From positions 124,001 through 188,000 of the forward strand of contig SVGY01000001.1 of assembly GCA_015056145.1 (NCBI GenBank): a DNA stretch of 64,000 nt. Reading direction: 5' to 3'. Position numbers and translations under genes: made by a program. How positions within the stretch are numbered: the first letter of the stretch is position 1; each line of letters starts with the position of its first letter. Of this stretch, positions 17,912 to 27,457 are shown one piece after another. The notes below the pieces were generated by a model that made no database searches, was not told the origin of the DNA, and saw nothing but the letters and a program-made list of their open reading frames with translations. Source of the DNA: Clostridiales bacterium. Its GTDB lineage: Bacteria > Bacillota > Clostridia > Christensenellales > Aristaeellaceae.

Positions 17912-19183
17912 ATGATCGGCCTGAACAACACGTCCATCACCCGGCAGCTTTCCAGCCTCTATGGGACAAACCCAAAAATGCTGGAGCAACAGAAGGAACG
18001 CTATTCTGCGCTGCTGGAACGCCATCAGCAAAACGCCCCGGAGGGCCCTGTATACCTCATCAGCGCACCCGGCCGCACGGAAATCTCCGGCAATCATACC
18101 GACCACAATCACGGCAAGGTAATGGCTGCCGCCGTCAATCTGGATACGCTTGCGGCAGTGACGCCCCGGCAGGATGCCACCGTAACCATCCGCAGCGAAG
18201 GCTATGCGCCTCTTACCCTCTCCCTTGAACAGCTCTCCCCTGTGCCGGAGGAAGAAGGTACCACCGCAGCGCTTGTGCGTGGTGTGGCGGCACGGATGAA
18301 GGAACTGGGTTACAACGTGGGTGGCTTTGATGCCTCCGTTACCTCCACGGTGCGTTCCGGCAGCGGTCTGAGCAGCAGCGCCGCCTTTGAAGTATTGCTG
18401 TGCCACATCTTCGACAGCCTTTACGGCAAGGGGGATATGCCCTTCAAGCTGCGGGCGCAGATCTCCCAGTATGCGGAAAACGTGTATTTCTGCAAGCCTT
18501 GCGGCCTCATGGATCAAATGGCCAGCAGCGCAGGCGGCCTTGTGTACATCGACTTTGAAAATCCCGACCCCGAGGTTCGTGCGCTGAGCTACGATTTTGC
18601 AGCCAAGGGCTTCTCGCTGGTGGTGGTGAATACCGGCGGCAGTCACGATGACCTGACCGCCGATTACGCCGCCATTCCTCAGGAAATGAAGGCTGTTGCA
18701 AAGGTTTTCGGCAAAGATTACCTCCGTGATATTTGCCCTGAAGAGTTTTTCGCCGCCATTCCCACTCTGCGTGCCAAGCTGACGGTTGCCAATCCCGAGC
18801 GGGCCATTTTGCGGGCAGTGCACTTCTATAATGAAAACCGCAGAGTAGAAAAGCAGTTTGCCGCCCTCGTGGAGGACGATCTGCAAGCTTTCCTCCAGCT
18901 GGTTATCGAAAGTGGCCGCAGCAGCTACTGCTATCTGCAGAACACCTTTGCCTCCCCCGCCCACCAGGAACTGTGCCTTGCCCTGATGCTCAGCGAACAG
19001 CTGCTTGCAGGCAAAGGCGCATGGCGTGTGCACGGCGGCGGATTTGCCGGCACGACGCTGAACTTCGTCCCCACGGCAATGCTGGATGAATTCATCCAGA
19101 AGATGGAAGCGGTATTCGGCAAGGACAGCTGCAATGTACTTAACGTCCGTCCCGTGGGCCCTGCCACTCTTGAGGCAGAATGA
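17912..19183 (+). CDS. galK: Galactokinase
   Basis: SAPGRTEISGNHTDHNHGKVMAAAVNLDT; STVRSGSGLSSSAAFE; VHGGGFAGTTLNF. Confidence 0.92.
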   Translation: MIGLNNTSITRQLSSLYGTNPKMLEQQKERYSALLERHQQNAPEGPVYLISAPGRTEISGNHTDHNHGKVMAAAVNLDTLAAVTPRQDATVTIRSEGYAPLTLSLEQLSPVPEEEGTTAALVRGVAARMKELGYNVGGFDASVTSTVRSGSGLSSSAAFEVLLCHIFDSLYGKGDMPFKLRAQISQYAENVYFCKPCGLMDQMASSAGGLVYIDFENPDPEVRALSYDFAAKGFSLVVVNTGGSHDDLTADYAAIPQEMKAVAKVFGKDYLRDICPEEFFAAIPTLRAKLTVANPERAILRAVHFYNENRRVEKQFAALVEDDLQAFLQLVIESGRSSYCYLQNTFASPAHQELCLALMLSEQLLAGKGAWRVHGGGFAGTTLNFVPTAMLDEFIQKMEAVFGKDSCNVLNVRPVGPATLEAE

Positions 19184-19306
19184 TTACCCTGCTTTCCCCC
19201 GGACAACTTATGATGCTTCACCAACCTGTGCATCCGCTGCATGGACAAGCCGGATACAGTTGAATCCAATTAAATCCAGCCCGGTATCATCTGGCTGAAA
19301 CAGACA

Positions 19307-19362
19307 AAAGAGCGCACCTGCACGCCGCCTGAAAAGCGGTTGGCAAGTGCGCTCTCCTTTTT
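19307..19362 (+). terminator. Intrinsic terminator downstream of galK
   Basis: AGAGCGCACCTGCAC...GCAAGTGCGCTCTcctTTTTTT. Confidence 0.75.
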
Positions 19363-19425
19363 TCCATGGTTTGTGGTGCCGGAGAAAGTCTTTCGGGCGT
19401 TTACTACCGGCAGCAGATCTGCAAA

Positions 19426-19956
19426 TCAAGTCCGAAGGCTCTTGGACAAAAACAAGACCAGATCATCATCTATGGTGCAAACCGTTTCATACTGGATGCA
19501 CTGTTTGTTCTGATACCATACTCCCGAACCATCCGGAATATACCCTCGTTTCACATACATCCGCTGGGCGCTGCCATAGGCGTCGCACAGGCCAACGCCC
19601 AAAGTGACAATGTCTGCATACTGCCCCGCAATTTGCTCCGCCACATCCATCAGGCGGTTGCCGATCCCTTTTCTCTGGAACTTTTTCAACACGTTGAAAT
19701 CAACGATCACCGGGTATGCTTTTCCCTTGAACGGCCCTTCATATGCATCCATATACAGATACAAACCGCCGGCAGGCTGTCCGTGGTACACCGCCGTCAG
19801 GGCAACGCACTTCCCCTCTGCCTGATCCTTCAGCCTCGACAGATATCCGCCGATCTCGTCATGCCATCCCTGGGCAGTATATTCTCTTACAAAAATATGT
19901 GCGTCTGCCTCTTCCATATTCCGGATGACCAGCTCATCATCATGATAATATATCAT
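19426..19956 (-). CDS. GNAT-family N-acetyltransferase
   Basis: VDFNVLKKFQRKGIGNRLMDVAEQIA acetyl-CoA motif; probable start MIYYHDDELVIRNM. Confidence 0.85.
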   Translation of the reverse strand: MIYYHDDELVIRNMEEADAHIFVREYTAQGWHDEIGGYLSRLKDQAEGKCVALTAVYHGQPAGGLYLYMDAYEGPFKGKAYPVIVDFNVLKKFQRKGIGNRLMDVAEQIAGQYADIVTLGVGLCDAYGSAQRMYVKRGYIPDGSGVWYQNKQCIQYETVCTIDDDLVLFLSKSLRT

Positions 19957-19969
19957 ATTCTTTCCTTTG

Positions 19970-20383
19970 TCAGTAAAAGTTATATACCCTGTCTGGGGTT
20001 GCCCGGCACTTTCCGCCGGCTTTTTCATAGCACCTGTTTGCAGCGGCATTATCCGCTCCGGTGATCAGAAACATCTTTTCGCATCCGCTCTGTCTGGAAA
20101 AACGGTTGATGTACTCCACCAGTCCGCATCCGTATCCTTTGCCCTGATATTCCTTCATGATATCAATGGCATGAAGGTAGAAGGCCTTCCTTCCATCGGG
20201 TTTTATCAGCATATAGCCATAGGCAAAACCCACGATTACCGCCTGCTCCACGGCTACAAAGGCGAATGCGTTTTTTTCGTGAAGAAAGGCGGTCAGCTCG
20301 GTTACAGTATAGGCTGTTTGGCAGTCGTCCACAAACTGCCCCATGGCGAAAACATCCGCCTCTGTCATCTGTCGGTACTCCAT
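19970..20383 (-). CDS. GNAT-family N-acetyltransferase
   Basis: LHAIDIMKEYQGKGYGCGLVEYINRFSRQSGCEKMFLITGADNAAANRCYEKAGG. Confidence 0.87.
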   Translation of the reverse strand: MEYRQMTEADVFAMGQFVDDCQTAYTVTELTAFLHEKNAFAFVAVEQAVIVGFAYGYMLIKPDGRKAFYLHAIDIMKEYQGKGYGCGLVEYINRFSRQSGCEKMFLITGADNAAANRCYEKAGGKCRATPDRVYNFY

Positions 20384-20406
20384 TGTTTTCCCTTTCCTAC
20401 ATTGCC

Positions 20407-20441
20407 ACAAATCGTCAGGAGGCATGCTCCTGACGATTTGT
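20407..20441 (-). terminator. Long perfect-stem terminator hairpin without element insertion
   Basis: ACAAATCGTCAGGAGGCATGCTCCTGACGATTTGT. Confidence 0.7.
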
Positions 20442-20455
20442 TTGATCATTCACTT

Positions 20456-21601
20456 TCAGCAGGTAGCGCAGCCGCCTTCTTCGGGTTTGGCTTCGCTCTG
20501 GACCTCCATCATGGCTTCCAGCTCATCTGCCTGCTCCTGTGCGCCCTCGGCGGCACGGATATCGTCAGCGGTAAGGGTCATCAGCATTTCCTTGGTGATG
20601 GTCTTTTCACCGGCGAGACGGTTTGCCTGTGCGCTCACGGCACGCTCAAAGAGATTGCGTACGCCACGGGCATTACCGAAGCCCTTCACATCCAGGCTGA
20701 GCAGCGCCAACAGGCTGCGCAGCAGGTCTTTGCCGCCGTCGTCCAGAGTGTAGCCGCTCTTTTCGCAGCGCATTTTGAAAATATCCATCATCTCGTCCAC
20801 GGTATAGTCCTGGAAATACAGGAAGCGGTTGAAGCGGCTTTCCAGGCCGGGGTTGGATTTTACAAACTCATCCATCAATTCCGTATATCCCGCCACAATC
20901 ACGATGAGATCATCACGGTGGTCTTCCATGGCTTTGAGCAGGGTATCCACCGCTTCCTGACCATAATCGTTGCCGCCACGGTTGGTAAGGGCATAGGCCT
21001 CGTCAATGAACAGTACGCCGCCCATGGCCTTCTGGATGGCCTCGCCGGTCTTGATGGCGGTCTGGCCCACATAACCGGCCACCAGGCCGCTGCGGTCAAC
21101 CTCCACCAGCTGTCCCTTGCTGAGGATGCCAAGGCTCTTGTAAATGCGGGCCATCATGCGGGCCATCATGGTTTTACCGGTGCCGGGATTGCCGGAGAAT
21201 ACCATATGCAGGGAAAGATCGTTGACGGGAAGGCCGTTTTCCTTACGCAACTTCTGCACGGTTACAAGGTTGATGAGGCTTTCCACCTCGGTTTTGACTG
21301 CGTCCAGGCCGATGTAATCATGCAGTTCCTTCTTCAGGTCCTCAATATCCTCCGGAGGCTCGATCTTTTCTTCCTCCGCAGCGGGAGCAGGAGCGGTTTC
21401 CTGCTTTGCAGCAGGGGCAGGCTGGGCCGGAGGAGCAGGCACGGAGGGCGCCGCAGGCACAGCGGGCTCACTGGGAATACTGGGGATCTGTGGCGTAAAT
21501 GCAGGACCCCAGAGGTCGTCGGCAATTCGGCTCAGATTATTGCGGGTCATTTGATTGATTACGTCCATTTGCAGACGGATGATTTCGTCCTTGCGATCCA
21601 T
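20456..21601 (-). CDS. AAA+ ATPase, CbxX/CfxQ (SpoVK-like) family with proline/alanine-rich N-terminal linker
   Basis: LHMVFSGNPGTGKTMMARMMARIYKSLGIL, GGVLFIDEAYAL. Confidence 0.9.
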   Translation of the reverse strand: MDRKDEIIRLQMDVINQMTRNNLSRIADDLWGPAFTPQIPSIPSEPAVPAAPSVPAPPAQPAPAAKQETAPAPAAEEEKIEPPEDIEDLKKELHDYIGLDAVKTEVESLINLVTVQKLRKENGLPVNDLSLHMVFSGNPGTGKTMMARMMARIYKSLGILSKGQLVEVDRSGLVAGYVGQTAIKTGEAIQKAMGGVLFIDEAYALTNRGGNDYGQEAVDTLLKAMEDHRDDLIVIVAGYTELMDEFVKSNPGLESRFNRFLYFQDYTVDEMMDIFKMRCEKSGYTLDDGGKDLLRSLLALLSLDVKGFGNARGVRNLFERAVSAQANRLAGEKTITKEMLMTLTADDIRAAEGAQEQADELEAMMEVQSEAKPEEGGCATC

Positions 21602-21603
21602 AA

Positions 21604-23394
21604 TTATTCCTCCATCAATGCGCTGCGGGGAACAAAGACCCGGCAGAGCTTATCTTGGTGCAAAACTTCCACATAGACCCAGTCGGACTGGAAGAAAGCC
21701 AACAGCGTCACCTGATCGCCGGCTTTCAGCTCCATAAGGGGGGCCTTGGCTACCAGGGGATCATCCGTCCCTTCGCAATCGCTTGCCAACGTGTAGGGCA
21801 TGGATGCAAAAGCAAGCGGCTGAACAGTTTCCGGAGCAAGAAGACTGGTGTCCGTCATGTAGCCCATACGGCCTTTGGCATCGTCATTGCCGATGGTGTA
21901 GCTGACCAGCACCCATCCGTCGGGGGTAACGCCGTAAATCTTCACCTTATCGCTGGTATCGGCCTGTGCGCCCTCGGTGCGGTAGCTTTCTTCGCTGGGA
22001 GCGGAATAAACCGGGCGTGTCTGCCGCTTCTCGAAGGAAGCATTTTCATCTTCCCTGAGAGTGGGCACCGTCTGTACCGCCACCTCGTAGGGAGAAAGAG
22101 TGGGCGTGGGCACGGGGGTAGGCTCGGGGGTGGGAACCTCGGTGGGTTCCGGCGTGGGCGTGGGTTCCGGGGTGGGGGTAGGTTCCGGCGTAGGGCTGGG
22201 GGTGACAAATTCTTCGGGAGCCACTGCCTCACCCTGACGGTTGAGCACATAGCCGCTGGGATGACCATTCTCATCCCAGAGAGTAAAGGCGCTTTCGCTG
22301 CCGATATCGATGCTGCCACTGAGCTGACCGCCCAGCTGTGCATCCTGCAAAGTGTAATCCGAAACAGTAATGGTAAGCAGCCTTCCATCCGGTAGGAACT
22401 GATAGTATACATCACCCTCGGTGCCAAGCTGTTTCCACAGGCCACGGGTAAGCACGGTCTGTATCTCCGCATCGGTGGCCTCAAGGGGCATGGGCGTGGG
22501 GGTGATCACCGGGGCAAGCGTAAAATTGGGATCCAACGACTGAGCAGGCTGTGGCGTTACATCCGCCATAACAGGTGCAAGCGTTTCATCTCCAACGGAG
22601 GCTTCCACCGTTTCTTCGTTATAGGGAGTGGGTTCGGGAGACTGCTGCACATCAGGATTTTCCTCAGAGGGGATCTCCTCAACGGGCATTTCTTCCTCCT
22701 GATGCTCCGGCTGAATCTCTTCTATTGAGGGCAATTCCCCCTGAAGAAGCGCAGAAGGCGTCAGATCCAGATGGTCAATAGGCAGGGTCAGACTCACACT
22801 GCGGTCAAAAAGCGAGCCTGCGCCATAAAACAGCACCAGTCCATCCTGGCAGAGGTAGGCTGAATCCCCCAGGGAAATCTGTTCAGCGGATGTGATTCCT
22901 TCCAGATTCTGCCCCTGAAGGGCCTGAAAGACCTTCTGCTGGATTTCAGCACTTACCTGTGCTTCCTCCTCCGCAAACAGATCTGCAACTGTCAATTCCT
23001 GCATTTGTGCAAGGTCTATCATCCGCCAGAAAAAAACATCAGCGGTTTCTCCGGTTTCAGCGGAGACGGTCGTAACGGTTCCTTCCATGGAAAGGATGCC
23101 CGGATAATCCATGCTGATATTGAAACCGGCCCTGACAGCCTTATATCCGGATTCAGGAATCAATTTGCAAAAAGGCTCTGCGATGGTAGTATCCAGATAG
23201 CTCTGAAGGCTTTCATCCTCGCATTCAAAGGTAGGATAATCCACTGCCACAACCATGCCGTCAGCTTCGCTTTCCTCGTGGTTGCGATAGACTGTGATGC
23301 CGTTGCTCTGCAGCTCTTCCGTGGCCTCGGCAAAGGCTGCAAAAGCATACAGCACAAGGCACAGGGCTGTAATCAGGGCGATCAACCGCTTCAT
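21604..23394 (-). CDS. Secreted protein with (E)PTP-rich linker and C-terminal SH3-like region
   Basis: Signal peptide MKRLIALITALCLVLYAFAAFAE; TPSPTPEPTPTPEPTPTPEPTEVPTPEPTPVPTPT. Confidence 0.8.
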   Translation of the reverse strand: MKRLIALITALCLVLYAFAAFAEATEELQSNGITVYRNHEESEADGMVVAVDYPTFECEDESLQSYLDTTIAEPFCKLIPESGYKAVRAGFNISMDYPGILSMEGTVTTVSAETGETADVFFWRMIDLAQMQELTVADLFAEEEAQVSAEIQQKVFQALQGQNLEGITSAEQISLGDSAYLCQDGLVLFYGAGSLFDRSVSLTLPIDHLDLTPSALLQGELPSIEEIQPEHQEEEMPVEEIPSEENPDVQQSPEPTPYNEETVEASVGDETLAPVMADVTPQPAQSLDPNFTLAPVITPTPMPLEATDAEIQTVLTRGLWKQLGTEGDVYYQFLPDGRLLTITVSDYTLQDAQLGGQLSGSIDIGSESAFTLWDENGHPSGYVLNRQGEAVAPEEFVTPSPTPEPTPTPEPTPTPEPTEVPTPEPTPVPTPTLSPYEVAVQTVPTLREDENASFEKRQTRPVYSAPSEESYRTEGAQADTSDKVKIYGVTPDGWVLVSYTIGNDDAKGRMGYMTDTSLLAPETVQPLAFASMPYTLASDCEGTDDPLVAKAPLMELKAGDQVTLLAFFQSDWVYVEVLHQDKLCRVFVPRSALMEE

Positions 23395-23428
23395 ATGTAT
23401 GTCCCCCTTTAATAATTCGCAGAAATTT

Positions 23429-25246
23429 TTATTCCAGCACCACCGGACAGCCAGAGAGGGTGGACAGAGCCACATATTCCTCCGTTTCTCCGGATTTGAG
23501 CAGGAAGTAATGGGTAAGGGGCTGCGGGTAATCCGCATCCTTTACATAGTACATGGTCATGGTTCCACACGGCCCGTCAAAGCGCTCGCTGTGCCAGTTC
23601 AGCTCGCTTTCCACAGGACGGATTTCGTCAAACAGAAAATCGTAATGCTGAGTCCCCTGCACATAAAGGGCGTATTTTCCGGTAGCGGAATCTTTGATCA
23701 CCATAGCCTGGCAATCCACATAAATCATTACTTCGTCCGTAACGAGGAGCGGGTTTTCCGTATCGGAGAGCAGGTAAAGACCTCCATCGGTCATGTAGGC
23801 TGCGCCGCAGGCAGAACCCACCACAGAGTCCATCCCCCCTTCGGAACGCCATTTGGTGCATTCACCCTCGCTGCTCATAACATAAAGGCTGTAGCGTCCC
23901 TCTGCATCGGCAGCGTTGCCGGTATCCACATAGCCAACGGTCATGTTGCCGGTCATGGGCCAGAGGCGTTCCATCCAGAAGCGGTTCAGCATCTGGCCTT
24001 CTCTGTTGATCAGATTCACCTTGCCGGTGGCGTTTTCAGTAATCCGGGACCAACCGTTCATCATGGGATGAAGCGTCCACTCGCCCTCCACCTGCGGAGC
24101 AATGGAGCTTTGAGGAATCATTGCAGAGCCGTCCTCATCAATGAGATACGGACTCTGGCGGACATAGTATCCTCCATCGGCCATAGGGAAGGCGTCATAT
24201 CGGCCCAGCTTTTCAAAATAGGCCAGCAGCCGTCCGTCCTTGGCGTTGAAGAGATAGAAATCAAACTCGTTGTTACCACGGGGATTTCTGGTCATGAGGC
24301 TGGTTTCCGTTACCACATGAGGCTGCATTTCCGTGGTACCGCTGATCTGGCTGATGGCGCTGCCGGTAACAGAGGATATCTGCACAGGCGTTGCAGGATC
24401 ATAGCTCTTCACAGGGGGCGGAGTGGGCGCAACCGCAACGGATTCCGTCGTTTCGGGGGCCTTTCCTGTCAGCCTGGCAACAATGCCGGAGAGCTGATCA
24501 GGCAGGAAAAGAAACGCAGCAGCAACCGCAAGGGCCAGCGCTGTGAGCGCAACAAAAATACCGCCTTTCTTCTTCTTTTTGGGAGGATGTTCTTCTTCCT
24601 TAACCTGATAGCCCTCAGTAGGCAACGTTTCCTCGGCCGCATCCTCAATCCCCAGGTTATAATCCATCACCCGGGGCCGATATACATTTGCCGTTCCGTA
24701 TTCGGTGCCGGTTTCCTGCTGAAGAGGTGTTTCCTGTTCAAAGTGCTGAGCATTCTCATAGCCGGAAAACGAAAGCTTCACCGGAGGGGCGTATGCAAAC
24801 TGATCTTCCTGGACTTCCTCCAGGGATTCCTCCTGCAAATCGGGACGGCGATAAGCCGCCCAGTTTTCGGCTGGCGGCTGGCTGTCACCGATGAAGGAAA
24901 AACTGATTTCTTCTGCCGGTGCGGGCGTTTCGCTGTCCACAGCCTGCTCGTAGCGGACACGGCGACGGGTACGGCGGGTCTGCTGAAAGGTTTCGTCGGT
25001 ATACTGCCGCACTTCATTGGGTGTGTATCCAACATAGGAAACAGGCTCCGCCTCCCGGGAATATGCGCTGGCAGGCGTATCCTGACCAGACGCAGCTCCG
25101 GCGGCAGGCTGCTGATACTGATCCTCTGCAGGCATCATAGCAGGAAAAGTCCGAGCCTCAAAAAGCTGCTGACTTCTTTCACTGCGCCGGGAACGACTGC
25201 GGCGTTCGGTAGGCTGGCCTCCATTTTGATTGTCGAAGTATGTCAT
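23429..25246 (-). CDS. Single-pass membrane protein, disordered N-terminus and large extracytoplasmic domain
   Basis: KKKKKGGIFVALTALALAVAAAFLFLP transmembrane segment; RS-rich N-terminus. Confidence 0.75.
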   Translation of the reverse strand: MTYFDNQNGGQPTERRSRSRRSERSQQLFEARTFPAMMPAEDQYQQPAAGAASGQDTPASAYSREAEPVSYVGYTPNEVRQYTDETFQQTRRTRRRVRYEQAVDSETPAPAEEISFSFIGDSQPPAENWAAYRRPDLQEESLEEVQEDQFAYAPPVKLSFSGYENAQHFEQETPLQQETGTEYGTANVYRPRVMDYNLGIEDAAEETLPTEGYQVKEEEHPPKKKKKGGIFVALTALALAVAAAFLFLPDQLSGIVARLTGKAPETTESVAVAPTPPPVKSYDPATPVQISSVTGSAISQISGTTEMQPHVVTETSLMTRNPRGNNEFDFYLFNAKDGRLLAYFEKLGRYDAFPMADGGYYVRQSPYLIDEDGSAMIPQSSIAPQVEGEWTLHPMMNGWSRITENATGKVNLINREGQMLNRFWMERLWPMTGNMTVGYVDTGNAADAEGRYSLYVMSSEGECTKWRSEGGMDSVVGSACGAAYMTDGGLYLLSDTENPLLVTDEVMIYVDCQAMVIKDSATGKYALYVQGTQHYDFLFDEIRPVESELNWHSERFDGPCGTMTMYYVKDADYPQPLTHYFLLKSGETEEYVALSTLSGCPVVLE

Positions 25247-25355
25247 AGCCAAAACCTCTGTTACATCAAAAAAAATCAAAGACTACACCAACATTAAAGA
25301 TACCATGTAATACCTGCTTACGTCAAGGGTCGGAAGGGTTTTCCTGGGCATAACA

Positions 25356-25382
25356 AAAAACCGCCTGTTTTTCTACAGGCGG
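25356..25382 (-). terminator. Intrinsic terminator downstream of rho
   Basis: Minus strand GCCGCCTGTagaaaaACAGGCGGTTTTTTG. Confidence 0.8.
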
Positions 25383-25392
25383 CAAGAATGAA

Positions 25393-27378
25393 TTATCGTT
25401 TCAGATATCCGCTTTTTTCCCACAGAGCGACCCATTCCTTGATTTTCTCGATCAATTCGTTGTTGGAGCGGGTCTTTTTCATCATATCGATAAGCTGCAC
25501 AACGGCTTCGCCATTGGTGGTGCTGCCAAGCACTTTGCGGATGGAGGCAAGGCATGCTTTGCGCTCTTCGCCCAGCAACGCGTCATCCTTCTTGGTGCCG
25601 CTCTTTTGCAGATTCAGCATAGGCTTGATAGGATCGCTATCCCGGGAAGGAAGAAGGGCAATTTCCATATTGGCTGTACCTTTGAATTCCTCGAAAATGA
25701 TATCGTCGGTACGGGAACCGGTTTCCGTATTGATGGTTGCAATGATGGTAAGGCTGCCGCCATCACGGGTGTTACGGGCCGCGCCAAAGAAACGCTTGGG
25801 TTTTACCAGGGCTGCAGGGGTCACGGTATTGCCAACGGGTCTTGTACCCTGGGACTGGGTGCCCTGATAAGCACGGGTCAGCTTGGTAAGGCTGTCCAGA
25901 AGCAAAACAACATTTTTGCCGTTCTCTACAAGGCGCATGGCCCGTTCCAGCATGGTCTCGCTCACCCGGGTCTGCATTTCAGGGGAATCTGCAAAGGTAG
26001 ATGCAAACACGGTTCCCTCTGCGCTCTCCCTGAATTCCGTCACGTCCTCCGGGGCTACGTCGATAAGCAGCGTCAAGAGTTCAGCATCGGGATCGTTGTA
26101 CTTGACGGCGTGCCCCAGCTCCCGCAGCACGGACAGGCCATCGCTGCCGCTGGGGGTGATAATCATGGCACGCTGGCCAAAACCCATGGGGGCGATCAAA
26201 TCGATGAGGCGAATAACCAGATCATCCTCTTTGCCAGTACGCTCCAGAGCCACACGCTTGTCGGGATAGATGGGGATCAGCTGATCAAAGCTGAGCCTGT
26301 CCTGAAGCTCCTCCACAGGGCGGCCGTTAACCTTTTCCACCACCAGCAAAGCTGCGAATTTATCGCTGTCCCGCTGCGCCCTTGCCTGGCCTTCGATATG
26401 GTCGCCGGTGCGAAGATCAAAACGGCGGATGGGAGCGGCGGACACATAGATGTCCTGCTTGCCCGGCAGCAGCGTATCACTGCGAAGGAAACCATAACCA
26501 TCGGGCAGAATTTCCAGAATGCCGGAAACGGGGTCGCTTTGCGGCAGCTGGAGCATGTCCGGAAAGACGTTATTATCCATGGCATCGCCAAACTGCGGGT
26601 CTCGTGCCATACGATAAATGCCGTCGTTGAGCTGATTATCTACAGGGCGGGAAACATAGCTCTGGGAATAACCATTGCCGGTATTCTGACGGTAGGGCTG
26701 GCGGTAGCTGTTATTGTAGCTCTGATTATAGCCCTGATTATAATTTTGGTTATAGTTTTGATTGTAGCCGTTATTACGGTATGAGCTCTGCTGATAGCCG
26801 CCATCCCTGTTTTGGTAACTGGGGCGCTGCGGTGCAGCACGGTATCCGAGGCGGTAGCCATCCAGTTTCGGCACAGAGTCCATTCCAACAGATTGCTGCG
26901 GCTGATATGGGTTCTGAGGAGCAGCAGGCTCCATCATAGAGGGATCCTGAGGCCGCATGGGTTGCTGCGGACCAAAGCGATTGGCAGTGCCCATAGTACG
27001 CTGCGGCTGCTGCCAGGAAGGCCTGGGAGCATTTTCTCTGCGCTGCACAGCAGTGCGTGCCTGCCAGGCAGAGCGGTATGCAGGATGTGAAGCATCGCCG
27101 ATATCCTGTTGGTCGTTGCGGTATGGCTGATAGCCTGCGGAAGGCTGCACCGAGGTAACATCACAGGAAAGCGGCGCTTTCTGCAATTCTTCAACACTTT
27201 CCACGGCTGCAGAAACAGAGGGGGTTTCAGAAGAAACGGAAAAATCATCGTCCAGTTCCTCTGCAAGTTTGTTGACAATCCCCTCTTTGTCAATACCTGC
27301 GCTGAGCTTTATTTTGTTTTCCTTAGCAATTTTTCTAAGCTGAATAACCGTTAATTTCTGCAAATCCTCAATCTGCAA
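25393..27378 (-). CDS. rho: Transcription termination factor Rho with long Q/N/Y-rich N-terminal extension
   Basis: Rho_N domain LQKLTVIQLRKIAKENKIKLS; core GFGQRAMIITP, VVLLLDSLTKLTRAYQ; low-complexity NQNYNQNYNQGYNQSYNNSY. Confidence 0.95.
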   Translation of the reverse strand: MQIEDLQKLTVIQLRKIAKENKIKLSAGIDKEGIVNKLAEELDDDFSVSSETPSVSAAVESVEELQKAPLSCDVTSVQPSAGYQPYRNDQQDIGDASHPAYRSAWQARTAVQRRENAPRPSWQQPQRTMGTANRFGPQQPMRPQDPSMMEPAAPQNPYQPQQSVGMDSVPKLDGYRLGYRAAPQRPSYQNRDGGYQQSSYRNNGYNQNYNQNYNQGYNQSYNNSYRQPYRQNTGNGYSQSYVSRPVDNQLNDGIYRMARDPQFGDAMDNNVFPDMLQLPQSDPVSGILEILPDGYGFLRSDTLLPGKQDIYVSAAPIRRFDLRTGDHIEGQARAQRDSDKFAALLVVEKVNGRPVEELQDRLSFDQLIPIYPDKRVALERTGKEDDLVIRLIDLIAPMGFGQRAMIITPSGSDGLSVLRELGHAVKYNDPDAELLTLLIDVAPEDVTEFRESAEGTVFASTFADSPEMQTRVSETMLERAMRLVENGKNVVLLLDSLTKLTRAYQGTQSQGTRPVGNTVTPAALVKPKRFFGAARNTRDGGSLTIIATINTETGSRTDDIIFEEFKGTANMEIALLPSRDSDPIKPMLNLQKSGTKKDDALLGEERKACLASIRKVLGSTTNGEAVVQLIDMMKKTRSNNELIEKIKEWVALWEKSGYLKR

Positions 27379-27457
27379 CGCAAACCCTCCTCACGTAACA
27401 TAGAAAGCTGCTGATAAATAATTATAGAAAACAGATGTTGACTTTGCACATCTTTTT

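Noticed and set aside
20407-20441. Long perfect hairpin as possible scar of an excised 164-bp element
   Set aside because: Only one hairpin copy is present, so it looks like an unoccupied terminator rather than a scar
19967-21676. 569-aa plus-strand ORF
   Set aside because: Antisense to the GNAT and AAA+ ATPase genes; no domain
22085-22200. Short tandem-like repeats resembling an array
   Set aside because: Coding repeats for a PTPEP-rich linker in 21604..23394; no spacer/repeat architecture, so not CRISPR
23294-25297. 667-aa plus-strand ORF
   Set aside because: Antisense to 23429..25246; no recognisable domain or start context
26690-26780. AT-rich tandem repeats (TATAGC/TTGATTATA-like)
   Set aside because: Explained by the NYNQ repeats of the Rho N-terminal region; not an independent DNA repeat
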